NCBI GenBank assembly: GCA_963971285.1
Contig: OZ020259.1
Span: 1,240,001-1,304,000 of the forward strand
DNA from: Astropecten irregularis
Taxonomy: Eukaryota; Echinodermata; Asteroidea; Paxillosida; Astropectinidae
Length of the DNA stretch: 64,000 bases
Direction: 5' to 3'
Each line of letters opens with the position of its first letter. Positions within the stretch are counted from its first letter, which is position 1. The notes beneath the pieces are model-generated. The model saw nothing but the letters and a program-made list of their open reading frames with translations. It searched no databases and was not told the DNA's origin. Positions 1-13,900 of this stretch are shown here, in pieces. The translations under genes and the position numbers were made by a program.

Positions 1-250
1 CATTACCACAGTCTCCACAGGGGGACAGGATATTAACCCTAACCCTCTGCACTTACCACACAAGACAAGAGCTGCTTACCACACATTACTAAAGTCTCCA
101 CAGGAGGACTGGGTCATAAACCATGCACTACCACACAAACCACACTTTAGTGTAATTGTGGTATTCAGGATACCACAATTACCCCAGGAAAAACCATGTG
201 TGGTAAACTGTGGTATGGAGTTGGGTTATGTTTAATACAGAGACACTTGT
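1..250. repeat. Interspersed repeat with inverted tgtggtat motifs, left copy
   Basis: Contains ttaaccctaaccctctgcac, aagagctgcttaccacacat and the inverted pair attgtggtattc / gataccacaatt. Repeated at 2755-3030. Confidence 0.65.
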
Positions 251-730
251 AAATATTCCTCGTTATTACTTCCAAGTACCGTACAAGCAGTTCTAGTGTA
301 ATCCAAGGTACCTTTCTATAAAATAAACGTAGTGCCAGTAACTTCACCGTTTTTAGTTGACAGTTTTTCTTCTCTCTGAAGCAAAGTATGTACATTATGA
401 AATATTTTATATGATTTAAATTAAAAAAAGAAAAGGAAAAAAATGGACTCCTTTTGGTCAAAATTATAAACTCTTGTACAAAATGTAGAGCAATCAGAAT
501 TTAACTTGTTTCGTCCGGTAAAAGATGTAGCGAATTTTCACCTAGGTGTGCGTTGTGAACCAGATTTTAGCGCCATTCTGTAGTATTTGAAGAATCAGTT
601 GTATTTCTTTTTTGTAACTGTATAAAATACAAGTAACCATAACAACTAGAGGTCATAGGTCAGAATAAATTAGTATTGCGACTCTTATTGAAACATGTTT
701 TTGTTTTCTCTTTAACTTTGTGTCTAAACA

Positions 731-974
731 GGGGCCAATTTCATAGAGCTGCTTAAGCACCAAAATTTGCCTAAGCACCAAAAACCTTGATAAATAAAAT
801 CAGTATGCCAGCCAAAACTCCTTATGAATGTTATGCTCAGCAAACAATGGCCGAATACAAGTCAAAAGCAGTAAACATCACATGAAAATTTAGATGGTTA
901 TCCAGTTTGATCAAGGGAGACTTTTCATGCTAAAGCAAATTTGTGCTTAAAAGCAGCTCTATGAAATTGACCCC
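731..974. mobile_element. Foldback MITE (family B)
   Basis: Ends ggggccaatttcatagagct and agctctatgaaattgacccc. The interior contains atgttatgctcagcaaac and agcagtaaacatcacatg. Confidence 0.8.
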
Positions 975-1299
975 AATTTGTAATGGGCAAAATATATCTC
1001 ACATTTGGACAAATAAACCAAAAGAAACAAAACAACAACTACAAAATGTGGTTACACCTCAATTGAGTTTACCTAAATCAATCCCATAATTTATTTCAAT
1101 AAAAGTTGACTAAATTTACACCAAGGATTTCACATTCTATTAATGCAATCAAAATACAGTACAAAAATAAGTTTTTTGTCCCTGAAACTGCAAAAATACC
1201 TTCAAAGGCTACACATTAGACATATTTCGCGAAACCCGACGGATCTTAGAAGTTCTGAATCTCTTCAAAAGGATCCTCGATGAGATTTTGGCAGATCGT

Positions 1300-1531
1300 A
1301 GGGCGTTTTCGAAACGGAGGCTCAGGCTCCGTTTCAGGCTCCGGCTCCATTTCGTGAATCCATTCTAACACAACGGGCATCAAAATAGAGACATTTGGCT
1401 GCGGTTCTGAAGTAGATTCTCTGGTTTGAAAAGGAAAACAGAGCTTCAGCTTCAATGAAAAACCACAACCTATATTTTCAGTATAGCTAGAGCCTTAGCC
1501 TGAGCCTAAGCCTCCGTTTCGAAAAGGCCCT
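1300..1531. mobile_element. Foldback MITE (family A)
   Basis: Ends agggcgttttcgaaacgg and ccgtttcgaaaaggccc. The inner arms are ggctcaggctccg and gagcctaagcctcc. Confidence 0.8.
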
Positions 1532-1892
1532 TAGAAGAATAAGACTCTAACAATTAGACAACAGCTGCTTTGGAAATCAATTAATTAATTAATTAATTAA
1601 TCTAACCTCCCCATCCCCACATCTTCATTAATAATAATAATAATTATTAATATTATGCAGTTCTTATATACATGTACAAAGATGTGAGTGGCCACAAAAA
1701 AAAATCCGAAAACACCAAGGAAAAAGCTGGAATTTTAAGTTCCTATACTTTTGTACATAGTAGGTGTATCAAAAAACTGAAATTCTGAGTTAAAATCTGA
1801 ACAAAAAATCTGAAATCGGATTAAAATATGAAGTCTCACACATCCCTGTATATAGCATATATATATCACAATGGGGTTGGTTACATAATTGG

Positions 1893-2165
1893 GTTTTGTT
1901 ATCCCTGGTCATTGGGATACATCTACATTCCTGAAACCATCTCAACTCCCTGAGGAGTATACAGCCTCGTGCTACTATAAGGTGCGCAGAGGCTAATCAA
2001 ACCACAAAGCCATCTCTACCCTCGCAGGTACCCATTAACACCTTGGTGAAGAGGAGCAATATGTGACAAAGCGTCTTGCCCAAGGATGCAAGCATCATTA
2101 ACCCATGGCTGGATTCGAATCCACAATCTGTAGATTAACCGCAAGATCTTGAGTGTGACACGCCC
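1893..2165 (-). repeat. SINE-like repeat (type S3), with tRNA-like head
   Basis: The complement of the 9222-9480 body (tatacagcctcgtgctac, gagcaatatgtgacaaagcg). It extends into ggattcgaatccacaatctg, which resembles a tRNA B box and T-arm. Confidence 0.65.
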
Positions 2166-2754
2166 TCACACCCTCAAGTCAACAGATTTTGAGTGATTGG
2201 GACAATGGGTTCATTGTTTCAAACAAAAGACACGCGGTGAATTCATTTTAGAAGAATTTGAAGGGGGTTTTCTACACTTTGTTGCGATCGCGTTGCATGC
2301 CAAAAATTTCCATCGCAGCTTCAGTTGTCTAATTAGCAATTTTAAAAGGGGTTGATGAAATCAGCACCTTCTCAACTTCTGAATGGGATATTTTTATATT
2401 TTAGGGGATAAAATTGTTGGTTCTTCCAAATTCCAAACGAATAATTTGCACTATCATAAAAAAAGCAGTACTCCTACAAACCCTGCCCCAGTTTGTTTCA
2501 AATTTTAAAAAATATCATTATGACCTAAATAAATTAATATAATAGATGAAACGTACCTACATTTCGTACATACGAAATAATAGTCTTTGTCTAAGCTATA
2601 TTATAAAATATGCAATTTTTAGAAGATCAGAATATTTACAATACAGTTCCTGTTAGAAAAACAATCAGTTTTATCTTTGTTCACCTTTCAATGACCTAAA
2701 ATCAATCCGGTCAATTTCCCTTCAAAAAAGGAAGTGTAAAAATCGGACCTTTAT

Positions 2755-3030
2755 AAACTCTAGCCCTTTGCACTTATCACACAAGATAGGAGCTGCTTAC
2801 CACACATTACAAAAAAACCATAGGGGGAACTGGATATTAACCCTAACCCTCTGCACGTATCACACAAGATAAGAGCTGCTTACCACACATTACCACGGTC
2901 TCCACAGGGGGACTGGATCATAAACCATGCATTACAACACAAACCAATAGTGTATTGTGGTATTCAGCATACCACACTTACTACAGGAAAAAATCCTGTT
3001 TGGTAAATTGTGGTATGCAGGAGGGTTAGG
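2755..3030. repeat. Interspersed repeat, second copy
   Basis: Same order of motifs as 1-250 (gagctgcttaccacacatta, gtattgtggtattcagcata). A short piece also occurs at 46,582-46,632. Confidence 0.65.
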
Positions 3031-3169
3031 GTTGTAGCTTCCTTTCCTGCAGATTTAACATTTCCATTTTATTCTAATCTGTCATCGCAAATTAAGACAA
3101 GAATGAGAAAATAAGGAGAAGACTTTCTAGGAAGGCTTGTTTATCAACCCTATAAACCCACATGCATAC

Positions 3170-3545
3170 CACAATTTACCATGGTAATGGTTATGGTAAT
3201 GTGTGGTTTATGATTCAGTCTCCCTGTGGAGACCACTGATCTATACAAACTGGATAGGTGGCGGGTGCAGTGATTAGACGGCGAGCCGTGAAGTCACCAG
3301 CGGCAATGTTAGGATATTCAGCACAATACTCATTGCACTGCATGACTGCACAGCAAGCAGTGCAGCAATTCTCTGTATACGCCGGCTGCCGCGCCTGCCA
3401 ATGTATTGAATATCCCAAAATGGCCGCACGGATGCTTCACCTGCAGAGCAGCGCGACCTATCCAGTTTGTATAGATCAGTGGTGGAGACTGTGGTAGTGT
3501 ATGGTAACCAACTCTTGTTTTGTGTGGTTGGTGTCAAGGGTTAGA
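3170..3545. mobile_element. Foldback element
   Basis: The arms actgatctatacaaactgga and tccagtttgtatagatcagt are inverted and nested inside gtctccctgtggagac / ggtggagactgtgg. The ORFs on both strands here are by-products. Confidence 0.75.
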
Positions 3546-3765
3546 GTTGATAGAAGCCTAGCTATATCTACCATAAACCTGAAATACCTGATGTTAAATA
3601 AAAAAAAGAGTAAAATTCCAGAAGCAGAGGAATACTTGATTGACCTGAAAAAAAGAAGATTTTATAAGAAATAATAATTTGCTATTACGATTATTCATAT
3701 TGACTCATAAGAAGTGTGATCGATTTTCACGGGGTCATTCTTTCTAAAAAACGTTTCCATTTTTG

Positions 3766-3989
3766 CAGTGGCGTAACTAGGAAAGATGTCACCCAGAGCA
3801 AGCGCTTAAATTGCGCCCATAATCTAAAATTTTTCATAATTTTTTTTTTAAACTTCATCGGATTAGATTTCCAATAACTTCAACAGAAAGGCCCCCGCCT
3901 TTTTTTTACTTTGCGCTTTTTGCGCCCCCTACAAAGTGGCGCCCAGGGCACGTGCCCCTGTTGCCCCCCTCCCCCTAATTACGCCACTG
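3766..3989. mobile_element. hAT-like non-autonomous element
   Basis: Ends cagtggcgtaactagg and aattacgccactg, the well-known CAGTGGCGTA type of hAT termini. Internal gcgcccagggcacgtgccc. The flanks catttttg and tctttttg could be a decayed 8-bp target duplication. Confidence 0.8.
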
Positions 3990-4911
3990 TCTTTTTGACA
4001 ATTTTGCCTTTGAACATTTTCTCTGGACACCAATTTAAAATATCGGCTCATTTGGAGGGACAAAATGAAAACAAAGTATGAAGTAATCAGTTGAATTAAG
4101 CTGACTTGATATTAAGGTTATATGATGAGGTGACCTGCAAGTGACTCTGCCTTAACAAAATGAGTCATAAATCAGTAGTGGAATCTCTATCATCTATCGA
4201 AGATTCCCATTAAATAAATCATGAATATGGGAGACTACAAAAAAATTACAATATCTGATTGTTATCATGATAATAATAGCTATGATGTGGATCGTATCCC
4301 AAAAAAGACAATTCGTCATTTGAATATGAATCACAAGATTGTGCGTTAAAACGTGTCAGGTTTCTAGACCGAGGGGATGGTCGTGGGGGTGCTGGATCCT
4401 GGTGGCGATTTGTGGTTGTAGTTTGAGTGCTACCATGGCAATGGTCGTGAAATGATTCCGACTTCCGAAGAAAAGCTAATGTGCTTTTGCCACGGTCTCT
4501 GCGGGTAAATTCGTCTGTGGAAACCATCATGGCTATATGACCTGATCGTAGCCATGACCTGACTCGTCAAGTTGATACAATTTATCGTGACCTGCCAACA
4601 AATCTGACTACCGCAGAATGGCATCAGTCAAATTCACAATCCGGCAAGCTTAGGTGAGAAGCTTCCTGACAATGGAGGGCGCTATTTGCCTATGCAGGCT
4701 GAAACTTTGCAAATTACAAAAATAAGTTTCATGTTCCTTAACATCTTTGGTGAACAAATTTCACAGTGATTCACAACCATGAAAACCTTGTGGCTTTTTC
4801 CCGGCTGAAAAAGCGTAATCCAGTCCAGAGGGCGCTGCACAGTTTCCCACCACCACCTCCATCCCCTCGTCCTCTGCCACCTGCATGGCAACCACCACAG
4901 GAGGGCGCTCT

Positions 4912-7900
4912 TCAAGCAATGTCCTGGGCCAGCTTCACCGAGTTGGGAATGTCATTGGAGGATTTGGACTCCGAGGAGTGGAAGAGCCGTGGAGCCTCCA
5001 TCTGGCCCTTGGTGATGCGGTCACAGGCCGTCACGAGGTCGTAGTTGATCGCGTCCGAGACGACCGAGTCCTGCTGGTACTCCGGGTGGCTGGTGACAAA
5101 GTCCCGTATCCACGAAGCCAGCGTCATCAATTTCCCTGGAAAAGGAAAAGAAAGTGGTTTCTCAAGTTTGCTGCATTTCATCGGAAAGAATTGGGATGTT
5201 CTGCACATAGCATTCCATGCAACCCTTCCATGATGAACCGCATTGCTTTATGCCATAAGATCATTTGTAAAGTCCATCCTAGGTCTGCATAAATTTACAT
5301 ACATTAAGAAAACTTCGGCACAAAAACATTGTATATTAACAGTAATTGCCTTTCTACAATCTTCTGGTAGGTTACAAACTAATTTTCGGCACACCCCATA
5401 ATCTGCACTGATAAGCAGAAGGTTGTGGGTTTAATTCCCACCTGAGCCAGCGCATGATTTTTTTCACGTGCACTCTTCAAAACTGAGGGCATTTTAATAC
5501 GCAATGGAGTCTAAAGCTCCGTCTCAGGCTCCGGTTCCATTTTGTGAATGCATCCAAAGAGGCTTTTGGCTGCAGTTCTGAAGTAGACTCTTTAGGAAAA
5601 CAGAGCTTCAGCTTCAATGAAAAACCACAAACTATATTTTCAGCATATGGATGTTAGTGCTGGAGCTGGAGCCTGAGCCTGAGCCTGAGCCTCCGTTTCG
5701 TAAACGCCCTGAGTATGCAGTGCATATATATGTCGGAGAAGGGCAAGGCTTATTTGCATAACACTTTGGATTATGTATGTATATACAGATTGTGCATACT
5801 GCTAAGATGAAATGACATTAAAATGGCACAGCAATGAGATAAGACCTCATTGGGTGGGTGATGGGATGTTAGAGCTACGAGAGAAGAATGCAAGGATTGA
5901 TGTCTTGGTCTCTCTTACCTGATGCCCTGTCTGAGATGAGCTTCAGATAGCACATGATGGTACATCTGGTATCCAGGTCAGTCTCTACCGTGGCTACGTA
6001 CTGGTTGATGAGAGGGATCAATCCTGGGAAGTCACCCTGTCCCTCGCCCAGAGGTCCTCCATTGATGATAGTGTCGATACTCATCAGGCATTGCTCCTCC
6101 TCCACGGGGCAATCGCAGGTACCTGCAGGGGTCAAAGGTCAACAGAGGTCGCGATGATGTCAAGCACGGAGGATTCAGGGATGGCTCCCATCCAAACGAA
6201 ATGTAGGTTTTAACTTGAGGCACAACCAAAATTAAATGTCGCACCAAGCGTTTCAGGAACAGTGAAACTTACAAGATCGGAGGTCTTTACGGAAGTGGAA
6301 CAAGGAATCCAAAACGGCGTTGCGCTTCTGAGCCTCTTGCATATTAGCATCTACCTGTAGGTGAAAAACAAAACCTGCAAGATGAGTCCTAATCCTTACC
6401 AAAGATTGAGACTGATCTAATCAGGGGATTAGTCCTACTAAAATGGTGGGATTAATAGAAATTAAATTAGGATACATACTTATCACAAGAGGATTGACTA
6501 ATCCCAACCAGAAATAAACTACTGAAAAGTGAACAAAAAAAATTGACTGGAGCGAGATTTGAACCAGCGACCATCGAAATACTGTACCAGACATCGCTGG
6601 TTCGAATCCCGCTCCAGTCAATTTTTCTTACCTCACTTTCAATGACTTAATATTCAGTCAGTCAGATCTCCAATCAGATGATCAGCCAAATCCCTACAAG
6701 TGGATAAGCACTAATCCCCAACAGAGGGATTAACAAATAATCCGCAGGAGATTACCTTGGATAACTGCATCAGGAAGTTCAGCTTGAAGGTCAGTATAGT
6801 CCGGGTCAGCAGGACCAGAAACACCACAAAGGCAGCATTCTCAAAGTCCGTCAGCTGGACCTCGATTGGCCGGAATTCCACTCTCCAGCCGATGTTGGAG
6901 TTGACCGGCGGAGGCTTGAATCTCATGGTCTGCCAGTTTGTCGACTGGATGTTCTGAAACAAGAAAATGGCAAAACAATCGACTATAAAATCAAAACAAA
7001 TTCCCGCCGAATTAATTATAAGAAAGATTAATTATAAGAAAGATTGCTTCTTCACATACATAACGACAGCATATTACGGGAGACTATAGAATCACTACTA
7101 GATTGAGAGCACTTGGTGGTGCAGCTGGAGTCCCCATAAGAAACTAACGCCTGGATTATCAAAGCGGAATTCGAACCCGTGACTTCCTACTTGATGAGGG
7201 GGAAGTTTACCTCAAAGTGATCTGAAGCTTGGGTGTCGTCCAAATTGATCATTTCTGCAAAGACCGAGACTGGGTCACGAATGAAGAGATGAGCAATGTG
7301 CCTGGCCAACTGACGATCGATACCTGTGATGGAATAACGATAGGACAATAGCAATAACTAACAAATTAAACTAACTGGAAAGCTTCATGCATTATCTGCA
7401 CTTGCTGCCTGACTTGAGAAACCTCCAAATGGACCGGTCTTGAGCTGCCACTTCTGCATCTTCAACTGACCACCCAGTGTCTAGGAGTGAGAGATCTCTC
7501 TGAATGACATCTCTCCATGTAGTTTTAGACCGGCCACGTCTGCGCTTCCCATGAGTTGGTTTCCATAGGTATAGCAGTTTGGGTGTTCTCTCATTGCCCA
7601 TGCTTTGCACATGACCAAACCACTTTAGCCCACGTTTTCTTAAGATGTTTGTCAGTTGAGGCTGCTTTGTTATTGATCTGATCTGTCTATTTGGAACAGA
7701 ATAGTACACAACAAACAAATAAACAAACAAACAAACAAACAAACAAACAAACAAACAAACAAACAAACAAACAAACAAACAAACAAACAAGCAGGCTTTG
7801 CTTCCGGGAAGACTTAAAAGATTTTCTGAATGATGAGACACTGGCTGGTGGAATAGAACAGAGGCAACAACAGTATATGTCCTGTCACCGGCCCTTTTCG

Positions 7901-10900
7901 AAAACTTGAGCACTGCTAGAGAAACAGTCAGAAGAATAAATGGACTGAATATTTGGAAAAAGACACCAAATGGATGGGCAAAGGTTCGAGTCCCTACCGG
8001 CGTCCATGAGTTCCTGGCAGTCCCTCTCGTCCAGGATCAGATCGATGTCACTGTAGCGCTCTCCGTTGGGCGACAAGAAGCTGTCGATGGAGTCGTACCG
8101 AGACTTGGGTATAACAAATTTGTTGTTCTTCAGAGGCTGTTGAGAGATGTAGTAAAAGTACAAATGACTATTAAGACAATTTCTAGGGCCCTTATGAAAC
8201 CTCGGTCCCGGCTTTGGTCTAGACTATGGCTTCGGTTGTGGCTACAGCTACAGCTTCGGCTGCATCTACGGCTATGGCTTCGACTGTGGCTACAGCTACA
8301 GCTTCGTCTGCATCTACGGCTACGGCTTCAACTTTGGCTACAGCTACAGCTTCGCCTGCATCTACGGCTACGGCTTCAACTGTGGCTACAGCTACAGCTT
8401 CGACTGCATCTACGGCTACGGCTTCAACTGTGGCTACAACTACAGCCTCGACTTCATCTATGGCTATGTCTTCAGCAATGGCTACAGCTTCGGAGCATCT
8501 ACTTCTGAACCATAAGCCTCTATTTTGCAGTATGTTACTTAAAAATGGTAGCCAGTGCTGGAACAGAAGCCCCAACAGATAAGAAAGGTGTGAGTTGGGA
8601 AATAAAATTCAAATAAGGAGGGCATCGAACCTCTAGATGGCGCTCTTCCTTCGTCCTGTCGTCCACCGAGCCCGCAATGACGTTCCATCTGCAGTCGTGG
8701 TCCGTCAGGTAGCCCCTGTAAACGGGCGAGGCAGCACTGAGGGCCAACTGAAAGAATTCAGAGAGAAGGATACTGCTATCAGAGAAGTGTTTGGAATAAT
8801 GCGATGCATCATGGATCGTGTCTAGCTTAATAAAAACCATCCATCGTTCAGGGCTCAAAAGCTGGGTCCTGACTGTACCAGTACCATCACTTCAACGAAC
8901 AAAGATGGACACTGCTATCAGACTATCAAACTACTGACTCAACCTGTTCTGAGTGGAAATGCCTCAACAGACTGAGAACTGGAACTGGCCGATGTAGGGT
9001 GTCTCTCAAGAAGTGGGGCTACCAAGACACTGATGATGTGACCTGTAATATGTGGCACTGAGCCACAAACTATGGAGCACCTCTTGAAGTGTCCTCTATT
9101 GGAGCACAAATGCAAAGCTGAGGACCTTGCAGAGTACAATGGTGTTGCTAGGAGCTGTGTCCAACTTTGGCTGAAACACAACATCTGATGTGTGTGGACA
9201 CGATAGAGACGAATATAATTGACTATTTGGGACACAGCCAACTGGATAGCTTGTGTCCTTGGGCAAGACGCTTTGTCACATATTGCTCCTCTTCACCCAG
9301 GTGTAAATGGGTACCTGTGAGGGTAGAGATGGCTTTGTGGTTTGATTAGCCTCTGTGCACCTTATGGTAGCACGAGGCTGTATACTCCCCAGGGAGCTGA
9401 AATTGTTTCAGGAATGTAAATGTAGCCCAATCACCAGGGATAATAATAATGTAAAATTATGATACCACTCTTGTGTGTAAGAACGCTATATGAATGCCTA
9501 TATCATTATTCATCATAGCTCAGTTGGTAGAGCGTGCAGGTATGGTATTCCAGGGTTAGCAGGTTCGAATAAAATTCAAGTCAATTCTTCTTTCAATGAA
9601 GAAAAGGAACATGAGATAGAGAGAGAGCATGTTACTCACAAATATGGGACAGAGCGGTGCCAGTTGGTCGTACAGGTGTCTGGCCTCGCTGATGTTACAA
9701 GCCTGGAAGGTCATCTGTAGACAGCTATTACCCATCCCGAACCCCATGCAGTCCATGTAGATGTGGTCAGGCTTGGCTGACCGGGCCCCTTCTCCATCAT
9801 GGTCATTTGCGAAGGCCTCCACGAAGGGTGACGGGGTTTTCTTATCCTTAAAAACTGCGAGGAAATACATAAATAGTTGATCATACAGTGGAACGTCACT
9901 ATAACGAAGACTGCTATACCGTGCATTTGGCTATACTGAACATCATCCTTGACTCCGAATTTTGTGTACAATACATACCCAATATGGTTCTTTAATTCAC
10001 TATAACGAACAACCACTATAACGAACAGTATCTATATATAACAGACACTAAATCTTGATTTCCTTGAAAAACCCAGCATCTGATGAACCAAGATTTCCCA
10101 TGGTGCCTGTTTGCACTGCTTACGAACTGTTGGGTCCATTTTCAGTCTCAAACTCAATAATTTTTTGTTTGGAGGCCTTGTAAATCCTGTACGCTGCCTC
10201 TAAATATGTTTGCAGGTCGGACAGATATACCTACTTGGAATGTTAATGGCCACCTTTTCACCTCTCCTTTTCCTGATGTTCTTTGTTAAGCTCCTGCACA
10301 GATAAAAAAATTGCAACATAACGCCATAAATAAAACATTGTCATCAACTTTTGTTTTGTCACTCGTCAATTTTACCAGCAAGGTTCTTTATTCAAGAGAC
10401 GTTCCGCGATACCGCTTTGTTAGGAAGGAGGGTTAATGTCTGAAAGTATATTAAAGTAGTCACATCTGAAATTTTAATCCAACATCAAGGATTATGTATT
10501 AAAGGTGGAGTACAGGATTGGTAACACACGCAAACAGAAATGTTAAATGATTGGTGTAGATGGTGTATTTATCCAGAAAATTAATCAAACAAAGACCGAA
10601 AACAGTTTTGACGTCAGGGTATTAAAGATCAACTATTATTTATGTTTTATAAGAATAATTGAGTCAGGTTTTGGCTGTTTTTTCGTGACTCAGATGTCCG
10701 ACCTAACCCACCTCAATCCTCCAAAATCCTTCTGGTAGTTTTGGAGGATTTCGGAGGATTCAGGATATAGTGTCATTTTCAAGTGAGGACCACTGGAGGA
10801 GTGGCAAGGATTCAGGATAAACGCATTTTTTGAGGTAGGGCCACTGAAGGATTCTGAAGGATTCAGGATTCAGGTACCTCTCATTTTGAGTATAAGTGAG

Positions 10901-13900
10901 ATCACTGGAGGACTGTGGAGGATTCAGGATGAATGTAGTTTTTAAAGTGTGACCATTGGAGGATTGTGGAGGATTCAGGATGGTACACAGTAAAATGCCC
11001 CTAGGGGGTTAGGGTTAAGTTTCACAGGTTTATGATTTCATGTACATGCTGGATTAGACCTTTTAATACCAATCATGTTTTATACCTATAATCCGGCAGA
11101 TTAAAGGATTATCTTACCTGAACCTGGGATGACCTGGGTAGATGGCCTCATCTGGGAAAAATAAGGATTTTGAGATGCCCTCGTCATAGGGATTTGGCTT
11201 ATAGGAAGGTGAGGAGAAATTCGGACATCCAAGTCTGCAAATAAATACAGAATCATGAAAGAAAATTAATTGATCAATACATCAATGACAATCAATTAAA
11301 ATATCAATCGATTAATCAATATATCAATCGACCAAATAATAAATTTCAATTGATAAAGATATAAATCGATCAATGAGTTATAAGGTTTAAAAGAAAAAAA
11401 GAAGAGAAAAACGAAAAGAAAACAAATATTCTGTATTTTACTGTTGTAAATGTTAAGATAAAATAGGCCAAACAAGAGCCATTTTCAGCCACACCACAAA
11501 CCCGTAAGCTAGTGGGCAGATTCACCCCCTCCACCCCCACCAGGGGTTTAACCAAAGGACTCCACTGGGGCCCTGGACCCCATGCTGCTACCCCGCAATG
11601 TTGCACTTGCTTCCCTAATTGCTAATCATGTAGCTTGGTGAAGCAAGATCAATTACAAACATCAATCAACAGAACCATTACAAGTGCCATTTAAACAAAG
11701 ATGATTGATACTAAGTGGTTGAAGAACAAACACTCAAAAATGCTTCCTGCCTTATGGTTCTAACGCGTCATTTAACTGCCAGCCAATCAGCGTGCAATAT
11801 TAGACAGACAGGTCCTTCTTTACCATGATCACAGGTGCACAGATTAGTTTCTGCTCAGAGTGGACAGAATCAGTTAGTAATTAAACATTTTGGGAGAAGA
11901 TACCTGCATCGACAGGGAACTTAATTTATCTTTTTGACGAGCAGACACCACGTCAACCACGATGAATTCAACAGATAATGGAACAAGAGATCAGATGCTG
12001 ATTCTTGCAGACTACAGTCACCTTTACAATCTCACTACGGCACTTCGGCAAACAGGGAACTTCGGCAAACATTTCACAGCTTGATGCCTTCCTGCCATTC
12101 TTAACAAGTCCTGACTGACTGAACTACCATCCTCATGAAGCAAGACTACGTATATCTGGAGCATTTTGACAAGGAAGCAATGACATTCGTCCTCAGGGGA
12201 AACTTCCGCTCACACTACTCAACTCGTCCCTGACATCCATGAACTGACGTGTCTGAACTGAACTGACAGGAGCAAACAGCTACCAACCAGTGCTTGTTTT
12301 TATTATCCTCAAGTCAGGCACTGCCATGTTGCCCAACGTTGCCTGACGCTGTCATCTGTACAATGACACTGTCATTTGTACAATGACACTGTCATCTGTA
12401 CAATGGGACAAGAGAGAAGGACACTTCCCAGACCATGCTGAGAACCGTCTGACGACGGTTTGGGCTGCTGCACGCCACATGACACTGTAGACAAGCAAGC
12501 TTGCTCTACCTATCAACTGGTTGAAGCCCCATCCCTCCTCCAAACGCTGATCAATCTTACCTAACCAGAGGACTGTTTTCCCATTGGCAGCATCCAACTG
12601 GCCAATACCCTTCCTGATTCAAAATCTGACAGTTTATCAATCAATTTTGAGAGAATTTCTCTGTATATTGTAAGGAATATTCCTGCCAAACTTTTAGAAC
12701 AACGAACGAAATGTATCTGCTACTAACAATGATTGTTATCTTAATTGCCACCGTACCATCCATTGACTCTTAAAACAACATGTTGACAACCCTGAACACC
12801 TCTTTCCTTGGAGGACAAACATTAATTAATCCCATCCATTAACAAATTAACTGACATCGATAAATCTGAGTGTCACCCAAGACATGATGATACTAAGTGG
12901 TTGAAAGCCTCAAAACAAACACTCTAAGTGCTTCCTGCCTTCCGGTCCTATTGCGACATTTAACTGCCAGCCAATCAGAGTGCAACATAACACAGACAGG
13001 TCCTTATATGCCGTGATCATAGCTGTAGAGATCAATCTCTACTAAGAGACTGGACAGAGCCATTTTGAGAGTTCTAAGTCATCTGCATCAACCGGGCAAC
13101 TTGATCTATCATTCTGACGAGCAGACAGCACGATGAATTCAACGGATAATGGAACGAGGGATGAGATGTTTGTCTCGGAGGAGTATAATTATCTTTACGA
13201 GCTGAATTCGGTGTTGCAGGCCCTCAACATCGTTCCCATCATCGTGCTCAATCTTCTTGGACTGGTTGTTCTGCGCCGTGCCAACGGCATCCAAGACACG
13301 ACCAGAATGTTCATGGCTTCGCTCACGGCTGCTGATCTCAGCAATGGAATTTTCTGCCTGATTCCAAATTTGACTGTGACTTTATCAGGGGGGAAATGGC
13401 TGCTGGGAGATTTTCTGTGCATCATGTACGGAATACTCTACAACACATTTGGAGCAATGATGCCACTTTCTCTGCTATTGATAACGATTGATCGCTACAT
13501 TGCTATCGTTTACTCACTGCGCTACCCAAGCCTGATTACATCACAAAGGGCAAAGGTCATCATTGCTCTCTCATGGACGGTGACTTTCATATTTTATGTC
13601 ATTTTCTCTGGCATATATTCCAGATACATAGACATTGGAGTAGCATCTGGCTGTTTCAGTACCCAAGCGGTCCTACTGCTAACTTTAACTGCATCTTTAC
13701 TGGTCATTACCCTCATTATCGTCCTCGGTCTTTACATGCACATTCTCAAAGTATCTCAGCATCAGGCACGACGTATAGCTGCTCAGAATCAAATTGGCAA
13801 CCCAGCAGGAGGACCAAATGCTCCACGACGCATCAGCACAAAGTCAGCTACGACCGTCTTCATCATATCAGGAGCTTTGTGCATCTCCTGGATACCCTAC

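Noticed and set aside
1..60. Telomere-like ccctaaccct
   Set aside because: Only one to two units, within a dispersed repeat that also occurs at 2.8 kb; not a telomere.
3215..3537. Overlapping Cys/Ala-rich ORFs on both strands
   Set aside because: They lie in a foldback element, so the two strands read nearly the same sequence; no homology seen.
4246..4530. 94-residue minus-strand ORF beyond the GCLC stop (ends SYYYHDNNQIL)
   Set aside because: Composition is partly protein-like, but no splice acceptor, promoter or recognisable domain was found. It may be part of the GCLC 3' UTR; left undecided.
7691..7909. ORF with Asn-Lys-Gln-Thr repeats and its antisense (Cys-Leu-Phe-Val)
   Set aside because: Translation of an (AAAC)n microsatellite. 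The antisense ORF is real coding descent only in its retrotransposon tail.
8219..8582. Ala/Val/Thr-rich ORFs of up to 118 residues
   Set aside because: By-product of a hexamer-based minisatellite in a GCLC intron; open on both strands.
13195..13425. Antisense ORFs inside the GPCR genes
   Set aside because: They recur at the same place in each paralog only because the coding strand is conserved; they are shadows.
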